This document shows positions 56,337 through 64,000 of a stretch of 64,000 bases of DNA, in pieces. A program made the translations under genes and the position numbers. Within the stretch, counting starts at the first letter, position 1, and each line of letters opens with the position of its first letter. The DNA lies in NCBI GenBank assembly GCA_027491315.1, contig JAIXWL010000001.1, positions 496,001-560,000 of the forward strand. Reading direction: 5' to 3'. The DNA is from Cytophagaceae bacterium (GTDB lineage: Bacteria > Bacteroidota > Bacteroidia > Cytophagales > Spirosomataceae). The notes under the pieces were generated by a model. It searched no databases. It saw only the letters and a program-made list of their open reading frames with translations, and was not told the DNA's origin.

Positions 56337-56418
56337 TATCAGTTAATAGGTAAATAGAGCGAATGTCCAAATATATCAGATTCTTGAATAAAAAATTCGA
56401 TTATTTTGTTTTTGTAAC

Positions 56419-56451
56419 AGGGTTGACAGCGTTCCAAACGCTGGCAACCCT
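56419..56451. repeat. Intergenic palindromic repeat, TTGNCA family (copy 6)
   Basis: Arms AGGGTTGACAGCGTT and AACGCTGGCAACCCT surround CCA. The arm sequence differs from all other copies, yet the stem pairs and the core TTGACA sits at the same place, with the single A/G mismatch inside it. It lies between the 998-residue gene and DUF1080. Confidence 0.85.
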
Positions 56452-56465
56452 AGTCATTTTTCGGT

Positions 56466-59462
56466 TTAAATTCCTTTGATAAATGCCACTAAATCAGCCA
56501 TATCCTGAAGTTTGATATTGGCATCTAATCCATTTGGCATGGCAGAAATCTTGGATGCGACTCTTGACTTGATGCGGTATTTCTCGATAACCTGTACGGC
56601 TCCACCCATTTGTTTTAAACTTAGGGAATTATCATTTTCAGAAGTTATAATTCCGGATAGTCGGGTACCATCGGATAATTGTAAATCCCAGTTGCCATAT
56701 TTATCAGCGATGGAGTTATTCGGGTTGATAATTTCAGTAATAATTGAAAGCGCATTTCTACTTTTCAAAGTTGACAAATCTGGCCCAAATGCTACTCCAG
56801 CGACCCCTTTGATTTGATGGCAAACGGTGCAATTGCTCTTAAAAATTTCTTTGCCTTTTGCCGCATTTCCTGCTATATCAGCTGCAGGTAAATAGTTTTG
56901 TAAAACGGCTTTTCTATCCTCACTGATGGCCAAAACCTCACGCGCTAATTTTCGGATATTGGCATCATACGAATTCATTAGCTCTACCAATTGAGGCCAC
57001 TCCAAATCTGACTTAGGGATATTTTTAGTAGCAATTTCCTTCAAGAGTGGAATCATGTATTTTTCATTCACAATTTGATAACGAATCCAAGCCTTACGAG
57101 AAGGCATTTTCATCTTGTTGTATACTTGATTGATCTGGGCTATTTCTTGAGTAGATATTTGATTAGGGAGCGCCTTGATACTAGCCAATTGAATGGATTC
57201 ACTCGTAGAAGTACGAATGAATGAAATTAATTTGCTAGTGAATGCTGGATCCTTTGGCAAGCTTAATAAGGCTAAGGCATCCTCCTGGAATTTGGCATCT
57301 TGACTGCCTGAAAATTTAGCAAAAACCTCTTTAGCAAATGCTTTATCTGCCGGTAAACCTACCGCTTTAAATACCGCTATGATGGCATGGCGCATCTTAG
57401 CATCTGGGGAAATCATGAAGGATTTAGCGAGGGCATTTTTTTGCTTTTCATCCAAGTTAATTTTCTTTTCGGCATAATCAGCATAGGAAGCTAAACCTTT
57501 AAGTAAAGCTGCCTGCCACCAATCATTGCTTACTTGTAAATCGCTCGTTAATGCTAAGAAACTTATGTCTTGCTTTTTCATTAATGCCGCTGCGACATAG
57601 GCAAAGAAATTTTCTTTTCCCTCTGAAGGCTTATTCCCAAAGTTGGCAATCGCTCCTTTTAACAAATTTAATTCTGAGCCCTTTGATGCGGCAATAGCAG
57701 CTACGCCCACCCAATGGTCGTCAATATCTTGATTCAAAATAATACTTCTCAGAGCTACGGCTTCTGGAAAAGTAAAAAAGGCAGAAGAACAAAGCCATTG
57801 AAAACGAACGCGGGCATCCGTATCTTTAGCGGTTTCTATGATAGATTGGGTCAATGCTTTATCGGAGGCGAAAGCCGGTAAATGCCAATGCTGATCGGCA
57901 ATTTTTAAAGCGTTTTCACGCACCCCAGCCGTTTTATTTCCTAATGCTCCCACCAAATCTGCCGGAGTCAATTTACCCCAATCAGATAATAACCATAAGG
58001 CCGGTACACTGGCTTCTGCCTCCTTATTGGCTATGATTTCTTGTAAAGCTGGTGCTACCGAGACATCTTTGCGATGGAACAACAAGCGCTGCGCAGTCTT
58101 TCTGAACCAACCATTGTCGGATTGTAAAAGCTCCACCAGCTTTTCGGAGGATTCTTTCGATAAACGTGTTTCATTCATCCAATTCATTCCTGCACTTCCT
58201 TTTTTAGTGATTCGATAAATGCGTCCCTTGGTTTTACCATTGTACAAGGCTCCGCTTTTATTCACTTCTTCCGACATCCACTCCGGATGCTCGATCAATT
58301 GTCGGTAATAGTCAATCACATATAAAGCCCCGTCAGGTCCTACATAAAAATTAACGGGTCTAAACCAGGGGTCTTTGGAAGCTAAAAATTCTTTTTTCTC
58401 CAATAGTCTTTTGCCAGAAAAGGTAGAACCTTTCGAATCAATGATATCGGCATGGACTAAATTATGTACTGGTTCGCCAACAAAAGTCACTTGACTAAAA
58501 TCCTTTCCAAATGCACCTCCATCATACCAGGTGATGCCGCAACTTGATGTCACGACTCCCACATCGGTTAATAATTGATGATTGGGATTCTCTGAAATGG
58601 GATATACCTCACAAGCATCCCCATGATCGGGGATTTTTTCCATGGCTTCAGGTATAACTAAATTTGGGTTGGTGCTGGTATAGCGAGCATCCAATACTTC
58701 ATGGTATAAATGATCGGCATTATCCGTATAAAATCGATGGCCCCAAGGGTCAAAGGTATGACCGTATTGAGTTTCTCCTGACATGGATTCAAGTCCAAAA
58801 CTATCTGGTTTGAAGCGAACATTTCGCCCATTACCATTTTTGGGAAGAATATTTGCCTTTGGATTTGAAGGATAGCGAATGTCACTTCCTTTATCCCCAA
58901 ACAGGTATTCATAGGCAAAGGAATTGATGGATCCAGAGTGGCCTAAGTAAATCCAGTTGTCAAGACCAAACTTAGGCGTATTCATATTGTGTTGGGGATT
59001 GGACAAAGAAAACCCAGTTAAGATGACCTCTCTTTTATCCGCTTTATTGTCGCCATTGGTATCTTCGAAATACAGGATATTAGGAGCATCAGCCACGATG
59101 ATTCCCTTTTTCCATTTCATAATTCCCATGGGAAGGGTCAAACTGTCCACAAAAATCTCCGATTTATCTGGATAGCCATCACCATTGCTGTCTATAAGTT
59201 TACGCACTTGTCCCGTTTTACTTAAGTCCAAAGGGTAACCTGGCATTTCTAATACGAACCAGTTGCCATCTTCATCTATTTCCATAGCTACAGGATCAGC
59301 TACCAAGGGTTCTGCGGCGACCATTTCAATTTCAAATCCTTCCATGATTTGAAAATCATCAAGGGCTTTTTGGTGTTCTTTGGACAGCTTGGGAGCATTC
59401 TTTTTCTCAGTTGAACAAGCGAAAATGCTGAGACAAAGAGCAATGAATAATAAATTATGCAT
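56466..59462 (-). CDS. PVC-type haem-binding dehydrogenase lipoprotein (beta-propeller / HEAT / cytochrome c)
   Basis: The 998-residue protein has a lipoprotein signal (LSIFAC). Residues about 35-420 are a beta-propeller of the Pirellula-type membrane-bound dehydrogenase family (FEIEMVAAEPLVADPVAMEI in two strands, DSNGDGYPDKSE). HEAT-like repeats run from about 430 to 840, and a cytochrome c domain closes the protein with CTVCH near residue 875 and AFGPDLS. It probably oxidises a sugar and passes electrons to its own haem. It is the first gene of a run with DUF1080 and SGNH. It is related to the 8454-12104 protein, which has azurin in place of haem. Confidence 0.9.
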   Translation of the reverse strand: MHNLLFIALCLSIFACSTEKKNAPKLSKEHQKALDDFQIMEGFEIEMVAAEPLVADPVAMEIDEDGNWFVLEMPGYPLDLSKTGQVRKLIDSNGDGYPDKSEIFVDSLTLPMGIMKWKKGIIVADAPNILYFEDTNGDNKADKREVILTGFSLSNPQHNMNTPKFGLDNWIYLGHSGSINSFAYEYLFGDKGSDIRYPSNPKANILPKNGNGRNVRFKPDSFGLESMSGETQYGHTFDPWGHRFYTDNADHLYHEVLDARYTSTNPNLVIPEAMEKIPDHGDACEVYPISENPNHQLLTDVGVVTSSCGITWYDGGAFGKDFSQVTFVGEPVHNLVHADIIDSKGSTFSGKRLLEKKEFLASKDPWFRPVNFYVGPDGALYVIDYYRQLIEHPEWMSEEVNKSGALYNGKTKGRIYRITKKGSAGMNWMNETRLSKESSEKLVELLQSDNGWFRKTAQRLLFHRKDVSVAPALQEIIANKEAEASVPALWLLSDWGKLTPADLVGALGNKTAGVRENALKIADQHWHLPAFASDKALTQSIIETAKDTDARVRFQWLCSSAFFTFPEAVALRSIILNQDIDDHWVGVAAIAASKGSELNLLKGAIANFGNKPSEGKENFFAYVAAALMKKQDISFLALTSDLQVSNDWWQAALLKGLASYADYAEKKINLDEKQKNALAKSFMISPDAKMRHAIIAVFKAVGLPADKAFAKEVFAKFSGSQDAKFQEDALALLSLPKDPAFTSKLISFIRTSTSESIQLASIKALPNQISTQEIAQINQVYNKMKMPSRKAWIRYQIVNEKYMIPLLKEIATKNIPKSDLEWPQLVELMNSYDANIRKLAREVLAISEDRKAVLQNYLPAADIAGNAAKGKEIFKSNCTVCHQIKGVAGVAFGPDLSTLKSRNALSIITEIINPNNSIADKYGNWDLQLSDGTRLSGIITSENDNSLSLKQMGGAVQVIEKYRIKSRVASKISAMPNGLDANIKLQDMADLVAFIKGI

Positions 59463-59725
59463 GGTGTTTTATAGGTTTAGTTATCGCAAGTTAGTGTATT
59501 TATTAATTTTTGATGAATCTCAAAATCAAACAAAAAACAGAATTTATACAATATGCTAGATTTTATTATTAACATGTATAAATAGTTGTCTTTTGTCGGT
59601 CTTTGTCAGCATGTTACAGCGTCATTTTGACAATTCACCTAGCTGCTTTATCCGTTTATCCCAAATTGGATGAAGGAAATAATCCTTTTGATTTACTTGT
59701 TAAAATAATTGTATACCCTAAAATC

Positions 59726-60478
59726 ATGAGCAAAAAATCTACTTCAAAATCTAGCAGTACCGTAGGTATTGTATTCCTATTAGTTGGTGTCGTATTTTTT
59801 ATTCGGCAGGCTGACTGGTTCTTATTCCCTGATTGGCTATTTACTTGGCCTGTCATCTTGATCATTGTGGGATTAGTTTCTGGTATTAGTAGTTCTTTCC
59901 AAAGGACTGGTTGGATTTGGCCAGTATTAATAGGCGGGGCCTTCTTGGTAGACCGAGAATTTATGGATATTGATATTTTTGAGTATACCTTACCTATCGT
60001 ATTTATCATTGTCGGGATTTCTTTGATTCAGAAGTCGAACCGTAAGAAAAATAAGGACTCATCCGGCTCAGACATGGAAAATGATTCCTTTTCATTTGAT
60101 AAATCAAATACCCATTTTTCTATCAATGATGACCCATTTTTAGCGGTATCCGTAGTTTTTAATTCGAGCACTATTCAGGCTACGAGCAAAGAATTTAAAG
60201 GAGCCAATTTGACCAACATTGTAGCGGGTTTGGAAATTGATTTTAGCCAAGTTTCATTCGAAGGAGAATCGGCAAGTATTGAATTAACTCAAATCATGGG
60301 AGGGACTACTTTATATGTGCCTGCACATTGGGAAATTAGGCAGCATTACACAACTTTATTGGCAGGTTTTGAAGATAAAAGAAAGACTTTTGGTAATAAT
60401 ATAGAAGGTGAGAGGAAGATTTTACGTATAAATGGCTTTCAAGTTTTGTCAGGAATTCAAATTAAAGATATCCGTTAA
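59726..60478 (+). CDS. LiaF-like membrane protein (DUF5668 / LiaF C-terminal domain)
   Basis: The 250-residue protein starts at the ATG at 59726; a longer frame from a TTG at 59603 is unlikely. Four transmembrane helices (residues about 12-110) are of the LiaI/LiaF-like type, followed by a soluble LiaF-type C-terminal domain with NIVAGLEIDFSQVSF and IMGGTTLYVPAHWEI. LiaF relatives sense envelope stress in Firmicutes; in Bacteroidota the role is unknown. It stands alone, with 263 and 141 gene-free bases on either side. Confidence 0.85.
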   Translation: MSKKSTSKSSSTVGIVFLLVGVVFFIRQADWFLFPDWLFTWPVILIIVGLVSGISSSFQRTGWIWPVLIGGAFLVDREFMDIDIFEYTLPIVFIIVGISLIQKSNRKKNKDSSGSDMENDSFSFDKSNTHFSINDDPFLAVSVVFNSSTIQATSKEFKGANLTNIVAGLEIDFSQVSFEGESASIELTQIMGGTTLYVPAHWEIRQHYTTLLAGFEDKRKTFGNNIEGERKILRINGFQVLSGIQIKDIR

Positions 60479-60619
60479 GTATACGTTTTTTGACTGCAGG
60501 AAGGTATTTTTATAAGTTTAAATTCGTTTTTTGGAGACTCTTTTTTTCAAAAAATTAGCTAAAAAGGGTGATTTTCTCATAAATAGTGTAATTTCGCTTT
60601 CCATTGAACCTATTTAACT

Positions 60620-61639
60620 ATGAAAATTTTATACATACTGGCACTTATGGTGCTAGGTCAAGGAGCTTTCGCGCAGATTACTAGCTCAGAATTTATTTAC
60701 GATAAGGCGCCATTTCCAGAATGTCATGCCTCCACCATTGAAGAGACCCCCAAAGGCTTAGTTACGGCCTGGTTTGGAGGAACCGAAGAGCGTAATCCAG
60801 ATGTAGGAATTTGGGTGAGCAGAATGGTGAATGGTAAATGGACGGCTCCGGTAGAAGTAGCTAATGGGGTTCAAAATAGTACCATTCGCTATCCCCTTTG
60901 GAACCCCGTTTTATTCCAAATGCCTGCCTCAAAAGGAGGAGAGTTATTATTATTCTATAAAGAAGGACCTACCCCTAGAGATTGGTGGGGTATGATTAAG
61001 CGCTCGAAAGATGGCGGTATAACTTGGTCAAATGCTGAACGATTGCCACTCGGTATTTTAGGTCCGATTAAAAATAAGCCTGTCATGGTGAAGGATGGCA
61101 CCTTGCTTTGTCCAACTAGTTCAGAGGACAATGGCTGGCGCGTTCATTTTGAAATGACCAAAGATGGGGGTCGTACCTGGTCACGCACCGATGCCATAAA
61201 TGATGGAAAAGAGTTTTCTGCCATTCAACCGAGTGTCTTGTTTTTAAAAGACGGACGTTTACAAATTCTTTGTCGGAGTAAGAATGGATTTATTTTAGAG
61301 GCATTTTCTTCGGATCAAGGTAAAACCTGGACAGCTTTAAAGGCCATTTCGCTTCCAAATCCCAATTCTGGAACTGATGCAGTAACCTTAAAGGATGGCC
61401 GTCAAGTATTGGTTTATAACCATGTGACTAAAGAATCTCAAGAATGGGGAGGTAAACGTTCTCCTCTAAACGTAGCAATTTCTTCGGATAGTAAAACTTG
61501 GAAAGAATTGGCTGTATTAGAAACAGAGCCTAAGGCTGAATTCTCCTACCCAGCAGTGATCCAAACGAAAGATGGTAAGATACATATTACCTATACATGG
61601 AAGCGAGAGAAGATTAAGCACGTTGTGATCACTTTGTAA
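60620..61639 (+). CDS. Secreted sialidase-like BNR-repeat protein
   Basis: The 339-residue protein has a signal peptide to about residue 18 and a six-bladed propeller with three Asp boxes: SKDGGITWS, TKDGGRTWS and SSDQGKTWT. The early CHASTIEETPKGLVTAWFGG and RNPDVGIWVSR features match the exo-alpha-sialidase-like proteins of sugar clusters. The substrate may be sialic acid or another glycan. A sodium symporter follows one base later and then an aldolase of the NanA/DapA family, so the three probably act in one pathway. Confidence 0.85.
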   Translation: MKILYILALMVLGQGAFAQITSSEFIYDKAPFPECHASTIEETPKGLVTAWFGGTEERNPDVGIWVSRMVNGKWTAPVEVANGVQNSTIRYPLWNPVLFQMPASKGGELLLFYKEGPTPRDWWGMIKRSKDGGITWSNAERLPLGILGPIKNKPVMVKDGTLLCPTSSEDNGWRVHFEMTKDGGRTWSRTDAINDGKEFSAIQPSVLFLKDGRLQILCRSKNGFILEAFSSDQGKTWTALKAISLPNPNSGTDAVTLKDGRQVLVYNHVTKESQEWGGKRSPLNVAISSDSKTWKELAVLETEPKAEFSYPAVIQTKDGKIHITYTWKREKIKHVVITL

Positions 61640-61640
61640 T

Positions 61641-63146
61641 ATGACACTACCTATTCTTGATCTTAGCATCATTGTAGTTTATTTGCTCTGCATGGTGGCC
61701 ATAGGTATTTATTTTTCAAGGAAAAATAATAGTTCCGAGCAATTTACAACGGCTTCAGGCCAAATTCCTGGCTGGGCTTTAGGTTTAAGTTTTTACGCTA
61801 CTTTTTTAAGTGCCATCACTTTTTTGGGTGACCCTGGGAAATCATTTGGGTCAAACTGGAATCCTTTTGTCTTTAGTTTATCCATTCCATTTGCGGCCTG
61901 GGTTTCCACCAAGTATTTTGTTCCTTTCTACCGTAACTCGGGAGAAGTTAGTGCCTATACGCACTTAGAAAAACGTTTTGGAGCCTGGGCAAGGACCTAC
62001 GCCATGGTCTGTTTCATCATGACGCAATTGGCCAGGATGGGTACTATTTTTTATGGAATTGCCTTGACTATCAATGCCCTTACGGGTGTAGATATGCGCT
62101 TGATTATCATCGTTTCTGGTTTATGCATCATTTTTTACACCGTTCTAGGTGGCATGGAGGCAGTTATCTGGACGGAAGTAATTCAGGCCATTTTAAAAAC
62201 CATGGGTGCACTGATGATCGTTGGTATTATTATTTACCAAACAGGTTTTTCCAAGGTTATCGAAGTTGGGATTCGCGATGATAAATTTAGTTTAGGAAGT
62301 TTTGATCCAGATTTTAGCACCAGTTCCGTATGGGTGGTTTTGTTGTATGGTTTCTTTATCAATTTGACCAATTTCGGAATTGATCAAAACTACATTCAGC
62401 GATACCATACAGCAAAAGATGCCAAAGAAGCGGCTAAAAGCATTTGGTTATGTGTATTTTACTTTGTTCCAGTTTCTTGTTTGTTCTTTTTTATTGGAAC
62501 AGCGCTCTATACTTTTTACATGGAAAATCCAGCCTTGATTTTGGAATTAAAGCAGCAGGTTTCCGCTGAAAAAAGTATTGCCCTAGATGCCCTAAAACCG
62601 GCTGATTATGGGGATCGTGTTTTGCCATTTTTCATGAAGACACAGATTCCAAAAGGTTTGTTGGGTTTATTGATGGCGGCTCTGCTATCAGCAGCTATGA
62701 GTACCATGAGTAGCGGTATGAATAGCTCGGCTACCGTATTTTTAAAGGATATTTATTTACGGTATGTTCAAAAGGATTTACCAGCAGCTAAGCAATTGAA
62801 AGTATTGCATATCGCTACGGTGATCATGGGCTTATTGGGTATCACCTTTGGCATTAGCATGATAGGCGTCAAAAGTCTCTTAGATGTTTGGTGGAAATTA
62901 TCAGGGATATTTGCAGGGGGTATGTTAGGGATTTTCTTACTAGGTTTTTTATCAAAACATGTGGAAAATTTGGCGGCCAAAATTGGGGCCATTGCCGGCG
63001 TGGCCATCATTGCTTGGATATCTTTTAAAGATAGTTTCCCAGAAGCGTATAGAAGCCCCTTTGATTCTAAAATGACCGTCGTATTGGGGACCATTTCCAT
63101 CATATTAATCGGTCGCCTTGTTCAAAAATTTGTTAGTAAAAAGTAA
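61641..63146 (+). CDS. Sodium:solute symporter family transporter
   Basis: The 501-residue protein has about 13 transmembrane helices. SGQIPGWALGLSFYATFLSAITFLGDPGK is split over the first helices, and the pattern AALLSAAMSTMSSGMNSSATVFLKD (helix 8-9, with Ser/Thr sodium ligands) is standard for the SSS family. Cluster context points to uptake of sialic acid or a related acid sugar released by the upstream protein. The aldolase gene begins two bases after the stop. Confidence 0.93.
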   Translation: MTLPILDLSIIVVYLLCMVAIGIYFSRKNNSSEQFTTASGQIPGWALGLSFYATFLSAITFLGDPGKSFGSNWNPFVFSLSIPFAAWVSTKYFVPFYRNSGEVSAYTHLEKRFGAWARTYAMVCFIMTQLARMGTIFYGIALTINALTGVDMRLIIIVSGLCIIFYTVLGGMEAVIWTEVIQAILKTMGALMIVGIIIYQTGFSKVIEVGIRDDKFSLGSFDPDFSTSSVWVVLLYGFFINLTNFGIDQNYIQRYHTAKDAKEAAKSIWLCVFYFVPVSCLFFFIGTALYTFYMENPALILELKQQVSAEKSIALDALKPADYGDRVLPFFMKTQIPKGLLGLLMAALLSAAMSTMSSGMNSSATVFLKDIYLRYVQKDLPAAKQLKVLHIATVIMGLLGITFGISMIGVKSLLDVWWKLSGIFAGGMLGIFLLGFLSKHVENLAAKIGAIAGVAIIAWISFKDSFPEAYRSPFDSKMTVVLGTISIILIGRLVQKFVSKK

Positions 63147-63148
63147 AA

Positions 63149-64000
63149 ATGATGCAGCAGAAATTACCGAAGGGTTTCGTACCCGTTATGATAAGTAGCT
63201 TCAAAGAAGACCATTCTTTGGATTTGGAAGGAATAGCCCGTTTAACGGAAATGTATATTCAAACAGGTTCAGTTGGCCTATTTGCTAATTGTTTGTCGAG
63301 CGAAATGTATGAATTAACTCGTGCAGAGCGCTTAAGTTTAGTGGAAACTGTTGTGAAAACGGCAGCAGGAAGAGTCCCAGTAGTGGCTACGGGAACGCTA
63401 GGAGATAGTATCGAGGAAATGGCAGATTTTTCTAAAGCTATTTATGCTTTGGGAGTGGATGCTGTGATTGTATTAAATAACTTGATGGTGAAGGAAGAGG
63501 AGTCAGATGCGGAGTTTTTAAAGCATATGCACCATTTCATGGATTTGACACCAGGAATTCCCTTTGGCATATATGAGTGCCCTGTACCTTACAAGCGCTT
63601 GATTAGTCAAGAGGTATTAGAAGATTTATTACCAACAGGACGTTTGGTATATCATAAAGACACCTCCTTGGATTTAGCTAAGGTTGCCTTACGTATTCGT
63701 ACTGCTCAGGGCTATAATTTTGGTTTATACGATGCCTACATGGGTCATGCTGTCTCTGTATTAAAGGCAGGCGCCATGGGATTGTCTTGTATTCAAGGGA
63801 ATTATTTCCCAGAACTGATCGCTTGGTTATGTGCCAACTTTAATACACCGGGAAAAGAAGATCAAGTGGCCATTGTGCAAAAATTCTATATTGACAATAT
63901 GGACGTGATGCATACGGTTTATCCAACCAGTGCTAAATATGTATTACAAAAAAGAGGCTTCCCCATTCGTTTAGCTACCCGCCGTGATGTAGGTAAATTA
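63149..64000 (+). CDS. Dihydrodipicolinate synthase / N-acetylneuraminate lyase family protein, 3' end beyond window
   Basis: The open frame starts at ATG ATG (63149) and runs 284 codons to the edge without a stop. It is a (beta/alpha)8 class I aldolase: YHKDTS holds the Schiff-base Lys170, IYECPVPYKR holds Tyr142, and CLSSEMYELT replaces the usual GTTGE loop. Family members split N-acetylneuraminate or make dihydrodipicolinate. The cluster with a sialidase-like protein and an SSS transporter favours sugar-acid cleavage. The changed loop suggests a substrate other than those two. Confidence 0.88.
   Translation, partial: MMQQKLPKGFVPVMISSFKEDHSLDLEGIARLTEMYIQTGSVGLFANCLSSEMYELTRAERLSLVETVVKTAAGRVPVVATGTLGDSIEEMADFSKAIYALGVDAVIVLNNLMVKEEESDAEFLKHMHHFMDLTPGIPFGIYECPVPYKRLISQEVLEDLLPTGRLVYHKDTSLDLAKVALRIRTAQGYNFGLYDAYMGHAVSVLKAGAMGLSCIQGNYFPELIAWLCANFNTPGKEDQVAIVQKFYIDNMDVMHTVYPTSAKYVLQKRGFPIRLATRRDVGKL

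Overview
The window looks like a chromosomal segment of a Bacteroidota bacterium, most likely order Cytophagales (Spirosomaceae/Cytophagaceae-like; a freshwater genus such as Aquirufa or Flectobacillus is a guess). The grounds are a fairly low GC content, TAnnTTTG-type -7 promoter elements, an OmpA protein with PD40 repeats, a short cytochrome-B-like membrane protein, and many secreted sugar-processing enzymes. There are about 57 protein genes and two tRNAs. I see no insertion sequence, prophage, CRISPR array, rRNA or origin.

Layout. 1-3854: end of a serine-hydrolase domain protein, a TIGR01777 epimerase, a LOG-family protein and an OmpA/PD40 protein. 3980-6333: a glycosyltransferase and a class C beta-lactamase-like enzyme. 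6433-8381: tRNA-Gly, tRNA-Leu, an Lrp regulator and tgt. 8454-13244: a Gfo/Idh/MocA oxidoreductase followed by a 1216-residue ThuA/dehydrogenase/HEAT/CARDB/azurin fusion. 13322-24396: housekeeping genes (EamA transporter, LptF/G-type permease, DUF983, GmhB-like phosphatase, aldo/keto reductase, RNase R, M28/glutaminyl cyclase, gcvT, comB, thrC). 24509-30817: a DoxX-like gene, then a tightly packed five-gene cluster (two epimerases, a GT2, two paralogous GT-C-like membrane proteins) that probably makes and transfers a lipid-linked sugar. 31025-41182: small genes, a GH31/PIG-L pair, a CBM9-like protein, a DsbA/FrnE protein, hemN, a GNAT, a DinB-like and a pentapeptide protein. 41313-49838: a five-gene operon of planctomycete-type modules (DUF2231/cytochrome, PSD1, DUF1501, FAD oxidoreductase). 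50209-52776: a MoxR-like AAA/VWA pair. 52850-60478: a sterol desaturase-like protein, a phosphoesterase, then a CxxCH dehydrogenase / DUF1080 / SGNH operon, and a LiaF-like protein. 60620-64000: a sialidase-like protein, a sodium symporter and a NanA/DapA-like aldolase that runs off the edge.

Two kinds of unexplained structure stand out. First, six intergenic palindromes with different but self-complementary arms share an invariant TTGNCA core. Second, perfect palindromes related to ATCCGATGCATGCATCGGAT lie in frame inside two unrelated neighbouring genes (40112-40648 and 42042-43460). They are read in the same phase and differ by a compensating base-pair change, much like coding palindromic elements known from other bacteria. 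Several enzymes also lack a textbook residue (TGT zinc ligands, aldo/keto reductase His, SDR Tyr, GmhB zinc loop).
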